Origin: Hymenobacter cellulosilyticus
Lineage (GTDB): Bacteria; Bacteroidota; Bacteroidia; Cytophagales; Hymenobacteraceae
Direction of reading: 5' to 3'
NCBI RefSeq assembly: GCF_022919215.1
Contig: NZ_CP095046.1
Location: forward strand, 3,338,501 to 3,402,500
DNA: 64,000 bases
Shown: piece after piece, positions 36,828 through 45,471 of the stretch
Numbering within the stretch: position 1 is the stretch's first letter
How the letters are laid out: each line of letters begins with the position of its first letter
Notes under the pieces: model-generated
The model's database searches: none
What the model was told of the DNA's origin: nothing
The model's input: only the letters and a program-made list of their open reading frames with translations
Position numbers and translations under genes: made by a program

Positions 36828-36924
36828 GGCGAGTCAGAACGACCAGCTCCTGCTGAACTCCCCCAGGACCGGAAGGTAGCAAGGGTAAGCGGTTGAGCGG
36901 TGCGATTTTGGCTCGCTATTTTTT
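36828..36924 (+). ncRNA. ffs: Bacterial small signal recognition particle RNA (4.5S)
   Basis: About 95 nt. The conserved SRP loop is visible as CAGGACCGGAAGGTAGCAAG (the GGAA tetraloop with its flanking asymmetric loop). The outer ends close: GCGAGTCAGAA (36829-36839) pairs with TTTTGGCTCGC (36906-36916) over 11 bp. A T run follows as terminator. It works with Ffh in co-translational membrane targeting. Not protein coding. Confidence 0.93.
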
Positions 36925-37008
36925 TGTCCTGTCCCCAACGCTTCCGCGTAGCCGCATTTGCCGGCAAACGGTTAGCTTTGGGGCATTCTTTTTTAACCCA
37001 ATTCCCGC

Positions 37009-37665
37009 ATGAAATTCTTCATTGACACCGCCAACCTCAAGGATATCCAGGAAGCCGTAGACCTCGGCGTACTCGACGGCGTGACGACCAATCCGTCCTT
37101 GATGGCCAAAGAGGGCATCAAAGGCACCGACAACGTAATGGCCCACTACAAGCAGATCTGCGAAATCGTAGATGGCGACGTATCGGCCGAGGTGATTGCC
37201 GTGGACTTTGAGGAAATGGTGCGGGAAGGGGAGATGCTGGCCGATCTGCATCCCAATATCGTGGTGAAGGTGCCCATGACCCGCGACGGGGTGAAGGCCA
37301 TTAAGTACTTCTCCGAAAAAGGCATCAAGACCAACTGCACCCTGATTTTCTCGGCCGGTCAGGCCCTGCTGGCCGCTAAGGCCGGTGCTACCTACGTGTC
37401 GCCCTTCGTGGGCCGCCTCGATGATATCGGGCACGACGGCCTGCTACTGGTGCAGCAAATCGTGGACATCTTCAGCAACTACGGCTACCCCACCCAGGTG
37501 CTGGCCGCCTCCGTGCGCCACGTACCCCACCTGATTCAGTGCGCCGAAATGGGCGCCGATGTGGTGACTTGCCCCTTGAACGTAATTACTGGTCTGCTTA
37601 AGCACCCGCTTACCGACGCCGGCCTGGCCACTTTCCTGGCCGACCACAAGAAGGTAAATTCGTAA
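37009..37665 (+). CDS. fsa: Transaldolase / fructose-6-phosphate aldolase family
   Basis: 218 residues, the short transaldolase (TalC/FSA) form. [20 protein letters not shown] start, [13 protein letters not shown], Schiff-base Lys in [55 protein letters not shown]. In this family members act either as transaldolase in the pentose phosphate pathway or as fructose-6-phosphate aldolase; sequence alone does not decide. It lies upstream of a 68-aa protein and ftsE, in the same direction. Confidence 0.93.
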   Translation: MKFFIDTANLKDIQEAVDLGVLDGVTTNPSLMAKEGIKGTDNVMAHYKQICEIVDGDVSAEVIAVDFEEMVREGEMLADLHPNIVVKVPMTRDGVKAIKYFSEKGIKTNCTLIFSAGQALLAAKAGATYVSPFVGRLDDIGHDGLLLVQQIVDIFSNYGYPTQVLAASVRHVPHLIQCAEMGADVVTCPLNVITGLLKHPLTDAGLATFLADHKKVNS

Positions 37666-37771
37666 TAATGTGCTAGTGTGATTGAATGTGAGAAATGTGG
37701 TAAATGAGTTGTAGGATATCATTTTCACATTTCTCACATTTTTACATTTTCCATATCAGCACACTGAACCG
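37666..37771. repeat. Inverted low-complexity array filling the fsa/68-aa gene spacer (locus C)
   Basis: AATGTGAGAAATGTG (37685-37699) is perfectly complementary to CACATTTCTCACATT (37726-37740). Both arms extend with further ATGTG/CACAT words, and the outermost GTGCTAGTGTG matches CAGCACAC at the far end. It fills the 106 bp between fsa stop and the next ATG. Confidence 0.78.
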
Positions 37772-37978
37772 ATGTATATCATCAAAGTAAAGGGCAAGGC
37801 CAAAATTCCGGATTACATCCAGCTGCGCGACGAGAACTTTGTGCTCATTGCCTACTTCCGGGCCGACCGGCCGCTCAAGGACCTGCACCGCTACGGGCTG
37901 GAAGGCAAGGAAGACGCGCTGGCAGCCGTCATTGAGGGCCTGTCGTTTGGTAAATTGCAGAAGCTGGAGCTGGCGTAA
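37772..37978 (+). CDS. Small conserved-looking hypothetical protein
   Basis: 68 residues: MYIIKVKGKAKIPDYIQLRD, then ENFVLIAYFRADRPLKDLHR, then a helical end EDALAAVIEGLSFGKLQKLE. Strand-rich front and amphipathic helix at the back, no signal peptide. Coding is supported by its normal composition, its ATG just after the array and its place ahead of ftsE. Family not recognised. Confidence 0.65.
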   Translation: MYIIKVKGKAKIPDYIQLRDENFVLIAYFRADRPLKDLHRYGLEGKEDALAAVIEGLSFGKLQKLELA

Positions 37979-38058
37979 GGAAGGCTGCCGTTTCGCCAAC
38001 CGTTCAATTTGTAGCTGTTTTTGAGTCTTAAGCTCGCCTTTCCAAGTTTCCCGACCGA

Positions 38059-38763
38059 ATGCCCACTTCCTCCACGCCGGTAATTGAGCTCCACGACGTG
38101 TACGTGATGCAGGATGTCAACACGATTCTGCAGAAAGTCTCTTTTACGCTCGACAAGGGCGAGTTTGCCTATCTGGTGGGGCGCACCGGCTCGGGTAAAA
38201 GCTCCCTGCTCAAAACCCTCTACGCCGACCTGCCCATGGGTGGGGGCGCTGGGGCCGTGGCTGGTTTTGGCCTGCAGAAGCTGGGGGCCGACAAGGTGCC
38301 GTTTCTGCGCCGCAAGCTGGGCATCATCTTCCAGGATTTCCAGCTGCTGTTCGACCGCACGGTGGCTGAAAACCTATTATTTGTATTGAAAGCCACTGGC
38401 TGGAGCGGCAAGGCCAAGATTCAACAGCGCATTTCTGAGGTGCTGATGCGGGTGGGCCTGGCTGGATCGGCCAGCAAAATGCCCCACCAGCTTTCCGGCG
38501 GTGAGCAGCAGCGCGTGGTTATTGCCCGGGCTCTGCTTAATGAGCCAGTGTTGCTGCTGGCCGATGAGCCCACCGGCAACCTCGACCCCGACGTGGCCGA
38601 CAGCATCATGCGGCTGTTCGTGGAAATCAACAACGCCGGCACGGCCGTGCTCATGGCTACCCACAACTACCAGATTATCCGGCAGTATCCCAAGCGGATT
38701 CTGAAGTGCGAGAACGGGCAGCTGCTCGACTCGACCCGCGTAGCCGTGACTTTGCCCGAGTAA
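38059..38763 (+). CDS. ftsE: Cell-division ABC ATPase FtsE
   Basis: 234 residues. [20 protein letters not shown] start; Walker [10 protein letters not shown] near 38; [18 protein letters not shown]; signature [15 protein letters not shown]; Walker [14 protein letters not shown]; switch His in MATHNYQII. FtsE with FtsX regulates peptidoglycan hydrolases at the septum; ftsX is not adjacent here. The next gene, a GT2 glycosyltransferase, begins 3 bp after the stop, so they are probably co-transcribed. Confidence 0.92.
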   Translation: MPTSSTPVIELHDVYVMQDVNTILQKVSFTLDKGEFAYLVGRTGSGKSSLLKTLYADLPMGGGAGAVAGFGLQKLGADKVPFLRRKLGIIFQDFQLLFDRTVAENLLFVLKATGWSGKAKIQQRISEVLMRVGLAGSASKMPHQLSGGEQQRVVIARALLNEPVLLLADEPTGNLDPDVADSIMRLFVEINNAGTAVLMATHNYQIIRQYPKRILKCENGQLLDSTRVAVTLPE

Positions 38764-38766
38764 CGC

Positions 38767-39692
38767 ATGCCTGAGTCCGGTCTTTCGGTGCTGATTCCGG
38801 TGTACAACCGCAACGTAACCACGCTGGTATGCACGTTGCTGGAACAGCTGCCCGACTGGGGCGGCCCCGTCGAAATCGTGTGCCTGGACGATGCCTCCGC
38901 CCCGGAGTTTCAGGAGCTCAACCGGCTACTGGCCGTATGGCCCGCCGTACGCTACCAGGAGTTGCCCCGCAACGTAGGCCGCTCGGCTATTCGTAACCAG
39001 CTGGCCGCTGCCGCCCGCTTTCCCTGGCTGCTTTTGCTCGACAACGACAGTCTGCTGCCCGACGACCAGTTTGTGGCCCGCTACGCCCAGGCCCGCGCGT
39101 TGGCTCCCGTTCTGATTGGGGCACCACCTACGACCCGCTGCCGCCCGCTGAGCCCGAGCTGCGGCTGCGCTGGCACTACGGCCATAACCGCGAAGCCCGC
39201 CCGGCCCGGCGGCGCCAGCAAGAGCCCTACGGACAGCTTACGCTGAACAACATGCTGATTCAGGCCTCCGTGTTTCGTCAGTTTGGGCTCGATGAAAACC
39301 TGACCCGCTACGGGCACGAAGACACCAAGTTTGGCTGGCTGCTGCGCCAGGCTCAAGTGCCGGTGCGCCACCTCGACAACCCCGTGCTGCACGATGGGCT
39401 GGAGCCGGCAGCCGTGTTTCTGGAGAAAAGTCACCAGGCCGTCCGCAACTTGGCTTTGCTCTACCGGCACGAGCAACTGGGGGCCGAAACTCGCCTGATG
39501 CGCCTGGCTTTGCAGGTGTGCCGCACCGGGCTGAGCAAATTCGTGCAGACCTCGTTGCGCCTGCTGCTCCCCGCGCTGCGCCGTAACCTGCTCTCGGAAA
39601 GCCCCAATCTGCGTCAATTTGATTTGCTCAAACTGTACTGGCTGCTGCAGGAGCTAAGCCAGCCCCTGGAACGCGAAAAAGCCCGACTGTAG
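38767..39692 (+). CDS. Family 2 glycosyltransferase (one frameshift)
   Basis: 308 residues after restoration. GT-A fold: LSVLIPVYNRNVTTLVCTLL, VEIVCLDDASAPEF, nucleotide-binding region PRNVGRSAIRNQLA, DxD-like LLLLDNDSLLPDD, then a C-terminal galactosyltransferase-type block NNMLIQASVFRQFGLDENLT and YGHEDTKFGWLL. Likely adds a sugar to a cell-surface glycan. One G is missing in the GGGG run near 39117-39120; restored text is LIGGTTYDPLPPAEPEL. The stop codon overlaps the terminator stem. Confidence 0.9.
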
Positions 39693-39710
39693 CAACAGCC
39701 GGGCTTTTTT
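39676..39710. terminator. Hairpin terminator
   Basis: AAAAAGCCCG.ACTGT pairs with ACAG.CCGGGCTTTTTT; the glycosyltransferase stop codon lies inside the left arm. It also serves the opposing gene at 39729. Confidence 0.82.
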
Positions 39711-39728
39711 CACTAGAGGTAAGGCCGC

Positions 39729-40634
39729 TTAGTCGTTGTCGGTGTTCTTTACTTCCGACTTCACTTCCTTGTAACCTTCCTTGGTTTTCTCGCCAACTTT
39801 CTTGGCGGCGTTGCCAATCTTCTGACCTACGCTTTTGCCCGCGTCTTTCACGTCTGCAGCGGTGTTGGCGGCTGCGGTGCCCACAGCCTGCCGCTCGTCG
39901 CGGGTTTCGGCTGATACCTCATTGGCCTCACCGCGTACGGCATCAGCACCCTGGGCTACGCGGGCTTCAGTTTTGTCATACGACTTGAAGGCCGCATACT
40001 TGGCTTTTTCCTTGGCAATTTCGGCCCGGTCGGCGGTGCTCACCTCATTCTTGATCTGGTCATACCGGTCGTCGAGGGCTTTCCAGTCGGCATTCACAGT
40101 GCGCCAGTCTTCAATGCCGTACCGGTCTTCGTTTTGCTTGATCTGGGCCGTGAAGGCCTCGTATGTGCCGCGGATGTTGGCGGCCGTCAGCCCACCGTAC
40201 TTGCCAGCGGCCGACTCATACAGGCGGGTGGTAGTGCCGCCCGTGCTGGTACCGGCCACTGCGTTGGGGCGGTTTTTCCAGGCCATGTCGCGCTTGTCGT
40301 AGGCGGTGGTGTAGCGGGTGCGCAGCTGCTCGATTTCCTGACGGCGGGTGTCGTCGTACTGGTCGGCGTACTTGTCGACGGCCGCTACTTTGGCGTCGAA
40401 TTCGCTTTTCATTTCCGTCGTTTCGCGCTCATAGTCCGCCTCGGCCTTGTCGCCTACGTTGTCGGCCTGGGTTTCGGCGGTGCTCACGAAGGTTTTGAAA
40501 TCCTCGTAGGCCTGGTCGCTTTCCTGGCCCACCTCTTTTTTATCGGCCTGCGAGCAGCTGGTCTGGGTGAAGGTGGCGCCGCCGAGCAACAGCAGTGTGG
40601 CCAGCGCATGTATGGATAAGTGCTTCTTAAACAT
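39729..40634 (-). CDS. Lipoprotein with long charged helices and LEA-like tail
   Basis: 301 residues. Start at MFKKHLSIHALATLLLLGG with lipobox-like QTSC; upstream open frame ignored. The body is highly charged helix (YEDFKTFVSTAETQADNVGD, KAEADYERETTEMKSEFDAK), with a tail of Ala/Lys/Gly repeats (NAAKKVGEKTKEGYKEVKSE) like late-embryogenesis-abundant or YtxH/CsbD-type stress proteins. Probably anchored to a membrane and acting in the periplasm. Function not assigned. Confidence 0.72.
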   Translation of the reverse strand: MFKKHLSIHALATLLLLGGATFTQTSCSQADKKEVGQESDQAYEDFKTFVSTAETQADNVGDKAEADYERETTEMKSEFDAKVAAVDKYADQYDDTRRQEIEQLRTRYTTAYDKRDMAWKNRPNAVAGTSTGGTTTRLYESAAGKYGGLTAANIRGTYEAFTAQIKQNEDRYGIEDWRTVNADWKALDDRYDQIKNEVSTADRAEIAKEKAKYAAFKSYDKTEARVAQGADAVRGEANEVSAETRDERQAVGTAAANTAADVKDAGKSVGQKIGNAAKKVGEKTKEGYKEVKSEVKNTDND

Positions 40635-40760
40635 GGTGTGAACGGTTGGTGGGGAAGGAGTATATAGAGGGCTGTTAATACAGCCGCTTGGCCCGCTTAA
40701 CGCAAGCTCTTCGGCTCGGGTTGCGCAGTGGCCCTTTCCGGGTGGTTGAGCGGCGCGCCA

Positions 40761-40768
40761 TATCTTTG
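40761..40768 (+). promoter_or_regulatory. Promoter -7 box for the DegT aminotransferase gene
   Basis: TATCTTTG, 26 bp before the TTG start at 40795; exact TAnnTTTG. Confidence 0.6.
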
Positions 40769-40794
40769 GCATAAATCCGTCTGACCTTCCGCCC

Positions 40795-41955
40795 TTGCCT
40801 ACGACTCCTGTTTCCGCCCTGCCCATCCATTTGTTGGATCTGGCTGCCCAACATGCCCCCATTCAGTCCGAAATAAACGCTGCCCTGCAGGAGGTGCTCA
40901 GTCAGGCCGCCTTTATTCAGGGGCCGGCCGTAGGCGAGTTTGCCCGGGAACTCGGCACTTACCTCGATGAGGCCCACGTAATTCCCTGCGGCAACGGCAC
41001 CGATGCGCTGCAGCTGGCCCTGATGAGCCTCGGGCTGCCAGCCGGAGCCGAGGTCATCGTGCCGGCCTTTACCTATGTGGCCACGATGGAAGCCGTGGCC
41101 ATTCTGGGGCTGCGGCCCGTGTGCGTCGAGGTGCTGCCCGACACCTTCGGCCTGGACCCGGCGGCCGTGGCGGCGGCCATTACCCCGCGCACCGGGGCCA
41201 TTATTGCGGTGCACCTGTTTGGGCAGTGCGCCGACCTCACGTCCCTGACCGAGCTGGCCCGGCAGCACCGCTTGGCGTTGATTGAAGACAACGCCCAGGC
41301 CATCGGGGCCACCTGGCAACTTGCCCAAGGGCCGGCAGTGTTTGCCGGCACGGTGGGCGAGGTGGGCACAACCTCATTTTTTCCGTCCAAAAACCTGGGC
41401 GCGCTCGGCGACGGGGGCGCCCTCTTTACCCGTGACGAAGCCCGGGCTACGTATTTGCGGCAGCTGGCCAACCACGGACAAACCCGCAAGTACTACCACG
41501 AGCACGTCGGCCTCAATTCCCGCCTCGATACCCTACAGGCCGCCGTGCTGCGCGTGAAACTGCGCCACCTGCCCACCTGGACGGCCGCCCGCCAGCAGGT
41601 GGCAGCCTTGTATGATGACGCCCTGAGCGGGCTTTCAGGGTTGCAAATCCCGGTGCGCGACGCCCGCAGCACCCACGTTTTTCACCAGTACACCGTCACG
41701 GTAGAACCCGGCCGGCGCGACGCCCTGCAGGAGTTTCTGCGGGAGCGGGGTATTCCCAGCGTGGTTTATTACCCGGTGCCCACTCATCTGCAGCCCGCCT
41801 ACCAGTATCTGGGCTACCAGCCCGGGCAGTTTCCGGTGGCCGAGCAGCTCTGCCGCACCGTCCTGTCCCTGCCGATTCATCCCACTCTGCCCCGGGAGCA
41901 GCAGCATTATATTATAGGAGCTATAAAGGAGTATTTCGGCGCCGGAGCGCAGTAG
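40795..41955 (+). CDS. DegT/DnrJ/EryC1/StrS-family sugar aminotransferase
   Basis: 386 residues, PLP-dependent. IHLLDLAAQHAPIQSEINAAL start, CGNGTDALQLALMSLGLPAG, VPAFTYVATMEAVAILG, AVHLFGQCADL, EDNAQAIGA, Schiff-base Lys in FFPSKNLGALGDGGAL, and GLNSRLDTLQAAVLRVKL. Acts on a nucleotide-linked keto-sugar. The WbpE/WlbC type (3-amino sugars of the UDP-uronate pathway) fits best, as a WbpB/WlbA-like dehydrogenase lies 520 bp downstream. TTG start inferred; no ATG is available before MPTTPV. Confidence 0.9.
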   Translation: MPTTPVSALPIHLLDLAAQHAPIQSEINAALQEVLSQAAFIQGPAVGEFARELGTYLDEAHVIPCGNGTDALQLALMSLGLPAGAEVIVPAFTYVATMEAVAILGLRPVCVEVLPDTFGLDPAAVAAAITPRTGAIIAVHLFGQCADLTSLTELARQHRLALIEDNAQAIGATWQLAQGPAVFAGTVGEVGTTSFFPSKNLGALGDGGALFTRDEARATYLRQLANHGQTRKYYHEHVGLNSRLDTLQAAVLRVKLRHLPTWTAARQQVAALYDDALSGLSGLQIPVRDARSTHVFHQYTVTVEPGRRDALQEFLRERGIPSVVYYPVPTHLQPAYQYLGYQPGQFPVAEQLCRTVLSLPIHPTLPREQQHYIIGAIKEYFGAGAQ

Positions 41956-42015
41956 GCTGCTTCCGCCAGTGCTGGTTAGGCGAAGCGCCGAAAACTGCCC
42001 ACGCTTTCCTCTCCT

Positions 42016-42177
42016 TTACTCTACGGCTACTACTGCGCCCGGCGAATACATCAGGGCAATGGGAGCGGGGGCCGAAACAGGGGCCGCGCTCCGGTGGCTG
42101 AAGTAGTAAGCTCCCCCAAAGCACACGAGGGCTAACAGCAGAAATTGGAGCAGGGCCAAGGCTTGACGAATAGGCAT
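42016..42177 (-). CDS. Small single-helix membrane protein
   Basis: 53 residues: MPIRQALALLQFLLLALVCFGG then AYYFSHRSAAPVSAPAPIAL. One membrane or signal helix and a short Ala/Pro-rich outer tail. Possible but not strong; it converges on the DegT gene. No family recognised. Confidence 0.4.
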   Translation of the reverse strand: MPIRQALALLQFLLLALVCFGGAYYFSHRSAAPVSAPAPIALMYSPGAVVAVE

Positions 42178-42429
42178 AGCGCCGGAAAGTTGACAGTGGG
42201 AAATTGGGATGGGCAAAAGGCCTTGCCCAACCAGTATTCAAACTTACCCCACCCGCAAAACCGAAACCCTGGATTTGTCTGAACTGACCTGGTTGCTGCG
42301 TGAAAGCTGGTTTTTACTTGGTAAATGTCCGTGGGTCAGTGTAACGCCAGTCCGAATGAGGAAACAACAATTCCACCTGTAGCGCGGTCTTTTGCGGTCC
42401 GGATACTAAGCTGCGCGGCCGATATTCGT

Positions 42430-42437
42430 TAGTTTTG
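42430..42437 (+). promoter_or_regulatory. Possible -7 box for the Gfo/Idh gene
   Basis: TAGTTTTG, 40 bp before the TTG start at 42478. Apart from this box the 300-bp gap 42178-42477 holds nothing I can support. Confidence 0.4.
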
Positions 42438-42477
42438 CCCGCCTGCTGGCCCTGTATTCTTCGCAAATCCTCGTCCG

Positions 42478-43503
42478 TTGCCTGATTCCTTACCCGCCGT
42501 TCGTTTTGCCATCTGCGGCGTGGGCCACATCGGCCGCCGCCACGCCACCTTCGTACACGGTCACCCCGCCGCCCGGCTCACCGCCCTTATCGACGTGCGC
42601 CCCGACCAGGCCGGACCGTTGGCCGCCGAGTTTCCCGGCGTTCCGTTTTTTTCTTCTCTGGAAGACTACCTCGCCCACGGCCCCGCTGCCGATGTGCTGA
42701 CTGTGGCGACTCCCAACCACCTGCACGCGCCCCAGGCCATTGCCGGCCTGCGCCACGGCCTGCACGTAGTCATCGAAAAGCCCATTGCCCTGCGTAAAGC
42801 CGACGCCGAGGACATTGTTCATACCGCCCTGCACACGGGCCGACTGGTCTTTGGGGTCATGCAAAACCGGTATTCGCCCCCGGCGTCGTGGCTCAAGCAA
42901 GTCTACGAGCAGGGCCGCCTGGGGCAGATTTACCTGGTGCAGATCAACTGCTTCTGGAACCGCGACGCGCGGTATTACAAGGCTGGCGGCTGGAAGGGCA
43001 CCCAAGCCCAGGATGGCGGCACGCTCTTCACGCAGTTCAGTCACTTCGTCGACCTACTCTACTGGGTTTTTGGCGACATTACCAATATTTCGGCCCGCTT
43101 CCGCGACTTCAACCACCAAGGAATCACCGAGTTTGAAGACAGCGGCCTGGTTACCTTCGACCTGCTGCGCGGTGGCAGTGGCACGCTGCAGTACAGCACC
43201 GCCGTCTGGGACCGAAACCTGGAAAGCAGCCTCACGGTAGTGGCCGAGCACGGTAGCCTGCGCATCGGTGGGCAGTACATGGACAAAGTAGAGTACTGCC
43301 ACCTGCGCGACTACCAACTGCCCGAGCTGCCGCCCACCAACCCCGCCAACGACTATGGTCCCTACCAGGGCAGCGCGGCCAACCACGTTCAGGTTATCGA
43401 AAACGTGGTGGATACCGTGCAAAAGCGCAGCTTTGCTACGACCAACGCCTTGGAAGGCCTGAAGGTGGTGGAGATTATCGAGCGAATCTACAGCTTGAAG
43501 TAG
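42478..43503 (+). CDS. Gfo/Idh/MocA-family nucleotide-sugar dehydrogenase (WlbA/WbpB-like)
   Basis: 341 residues. N-terminal Rossmann fold VRFAICGVGHIGRRHA, VLTVATPNHLHAPQAIA, catalytic Lys in HVVIEKPIALRKADAEDI, then GVMQNRYSPPASWLKQVYEQ, NCFWNRDARYY and GGTLFTQFSHFVDLLYWVFG. This layout, with QNRYSPP and the aromatic WNRD, is that of WlbA/WbpB enzymes oxidising UDP-GlcNAcA at C3 before transamination by WbpE-type enzymes such as the gene at 40795. Reaction inferred, not proved. TTG start. Confidence 0.87.
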   Translation: MPDSLPAVRFAICGVGHIGRRHATFVHGHPAARLTALIDVRPDQAGPLAAEFPGVPFFSSLEDYLAHGPAADVLTVATPNHLHAPQAIAGLRHGLHVVIEKPIALRKADAEDIVHTALHTGRLVFGVMQNRYSPPASWLKQVYEQGRLGQIYLVQINCFWNRDARYYKAGGWKGTQAQDGGTLFTQFSHFVDLLYWVFGDITNISARFRDFNHQGITEFEDSGLVTFDLLRGGSGTLQYSTAVWDRNLESSLTVVAEHGSLRIGGQYMDKVEYCHLRDYQLPELPPTNPANDYGPYQGSAANHVQVIENVVDTVQKRSFATTNALEGLKVVEIIERIYSLK

Positions 43504-43614
43504 CCGCCCCGGGAAGTTTGGCTACACCGTAAAAATCCGGGTGAACAAAGAAGCGCAGCGCCGTGGTCAAACCTAACTGCTCAAGAAAATCAGCCGGGTT
43601 CCTGGACCGCCTCT

Positions 43615-43663
43615 AAAAGGCAAGAGCGCCTGACTGGTCAGCAGTCAGGCGCTCTTGCCTTTT
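43615..43663. terminator. Bidirectional hairpin terminator
   Basis: 21-bp perfect stem (43615-43635 with 43643-43663), loop of 7, A-rich and T-rich ends; lies between the convergent Gfo/Idh and hydrolase genes. Confidence 0.9.
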
Positions 43664-43687
43664 GTATTACCAGAAGAAAACCGCGGG

Positions 43688-45303
43688 CTACTTGGCCACT
43701 CGCAGGTTGATCCAGTCCAGAATAGTTTGCTGTACCAAGGGCGAAAGTACGGGCTTAGGCTCCCCGCCCATCAGGGGCCATTCTGTTGCCGGGGGTTGAA
43801 ACTGGTGGTTGATACCCGACAAACGACGAGTTTCAACCAACTTGTTGCCCTTGCTTTTCAGTCCTCTTTCCAGCAACGACATGTTGTTGATGCTTACCTG
43901 GTTGTCGTCCGTGCCGTGAACGAGCAACACCGGGCTTTTTACCTTGCCCAGCTCCAATTGCGGATCAAAGCTGAGGTAGGAACGGTACCAGCGGCTGGTC
44001 AGCACGTTTGTGCGGGCCTGTATTTGGGAGGCATCCAGGCCAGGGTTGGACTGCGCCAGCATGTTGGCGACAATGGGCTGCGCCTGGGCGTTGTCGGTAG
44101 TTTGCCGGATAACGTCCACAATAGCCCGTTGCTGTTTGGAAATTGTTTCCTGCAGCTTCTTGTCCTCGTCCCGCTTGCGCATGTTGTGCTGAATCTGCAG
44201 GGTTTGGATCTGGGCTGCGTTGGCACCTTTGGCCCGGAGCTGCTTTATTTTCTGGTCGAGCAGCCACTGATCCAACAATTGCTTTTTGATCAGGGCCGCC
44301 TGGGCCGTATCAGCTTCCCCAGCTTTCAAAAAGCCCGCGGCCTGTTGGCTGAGCGTCTCATTACCAGCTACACCCGAAGCGGCCATTGTCACTACGAAGG
44401 CTGGGGGCAGGGGCTGAGCTGCGGCCAGCAGGGCTACGTTGCCCCCTCACCGTGCCCAATCAGGCCCAGTTTACCAAAATCAATCAGCGGCTTGGTCCGC
44501 AGGTAGTTTAAGCTGATCTGCGCGTCCCGCACCAGATCGGCGGTGGTAGCCGTAGTGAACTCCCCTCCCGACTGGCCCACGCCCCGGTCGTCGAGGCGGA
44601 GTACGGCAATGCCGTGGCGGGCCAGAAAGTCGGCCAGGGCACCAAACATTTTAAACTCGCCCTGCGTCGCGTCGCGGTCCTGGGGACCCATGTCGCTGAG
44701 CAGCACCACCCCGGGGAAGGGACCCTCGCCGGGTGGCACGCTGAGCGTACCGCTCAGGCGAATGTTGTCCTGCGGATTGGAAAACGAAACTTCTTCCACC
44801 CGGTAGGGAGGGGGAAACTTAAAGTTCTTGGACGGCCCCGATTTGGCCGAAAAAGCCAGCGTGAGGGGGGTCTGGTAGGTTTGGAGCTTCCAAAGGCCCA
44901 CCAGCTGCTTGCCATCGGCCGAGCGCAGGCTGGTGAAGCGGCACCCCAGCTCCTCGGAGCTAAACAGCAGGGTATCGGCGCGCTGCTCTACATTCAGAAT
45001 AGCGTGGCTGATGCGCTGAGCCGGCACATCGAGCACGGCAAAATACCCGCCACCGGCCAGGTCCGTGACCGTAATAACAACTGGCAAGCTGCCACCTGGA
45101 ACAGGTAGTTCGCCTTTCCACTGCCCATCCAGGGCAATTTTGACGGCCGGGGCCGCCGGCGTTGCAGTTGCCGGGGCTGCCGGAGTAGCGGGCTGGGCTG
45201 GCACCGGAGCCGGCGTTGGGGGTTGATCCTGAGCGTTAGCTCCGACGGAAAGAACGAGCAGAAGTAGCCAGCTCCACAGCAAGCCGGCAAGTTTATTCTT
45301 CAT
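43688..45303 (-). CDS. Exported alpha/beta hydrolase with Gly in place of the nucleophile Ser (one frameshift)
   Basis: 538 residues after restoration. Signal peptide MKNKLAGLLWSWLLLLVLSV, Pro/Ala linker, a DUF3887/lipocalin-like domain (LDGQWKGELPVPGGSLPVVI), then an alpha/beta hydrolase of the dienelactone/peptidase S9-like group: PFPGVVLLSDMGPQDRD (where related proteins have HGSGP..R), AVLRLDDRGVGQSGG, and the elbow GLIGHGEGGNVALLAA (restored), then VKSPVLLVHGTDDNQV (acid) and GINHQF (His). Relatives carry GHSEGG; here the codon is GGT, Gly, so the nucleophile is missing. The restored G is in the GGGGG run at 44440-44444. Confidence 0.85.
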
Positions 45304-45471
45304 GTAAAAGAAGTATGCAGAGACCATACGCCCACAAATGAGGCAGAGCTCTGGTGACAATAGGAATAGCAGGCAGAGCGAAGCAATGAGAATCAAACAG
45401 GCTGACCTACTGACCTATAGGGCTATACCTGTGAAATATAGCCGCAAAAGTAGTGTATTTAACTCAGTTTA

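Noticed and set aside
42178..42477. Structured RNA in the 300-bp gap before the Gfo/Idh gene
   Set aside because: No conserved riboswitch or RNA core and no strong stem found by eye.
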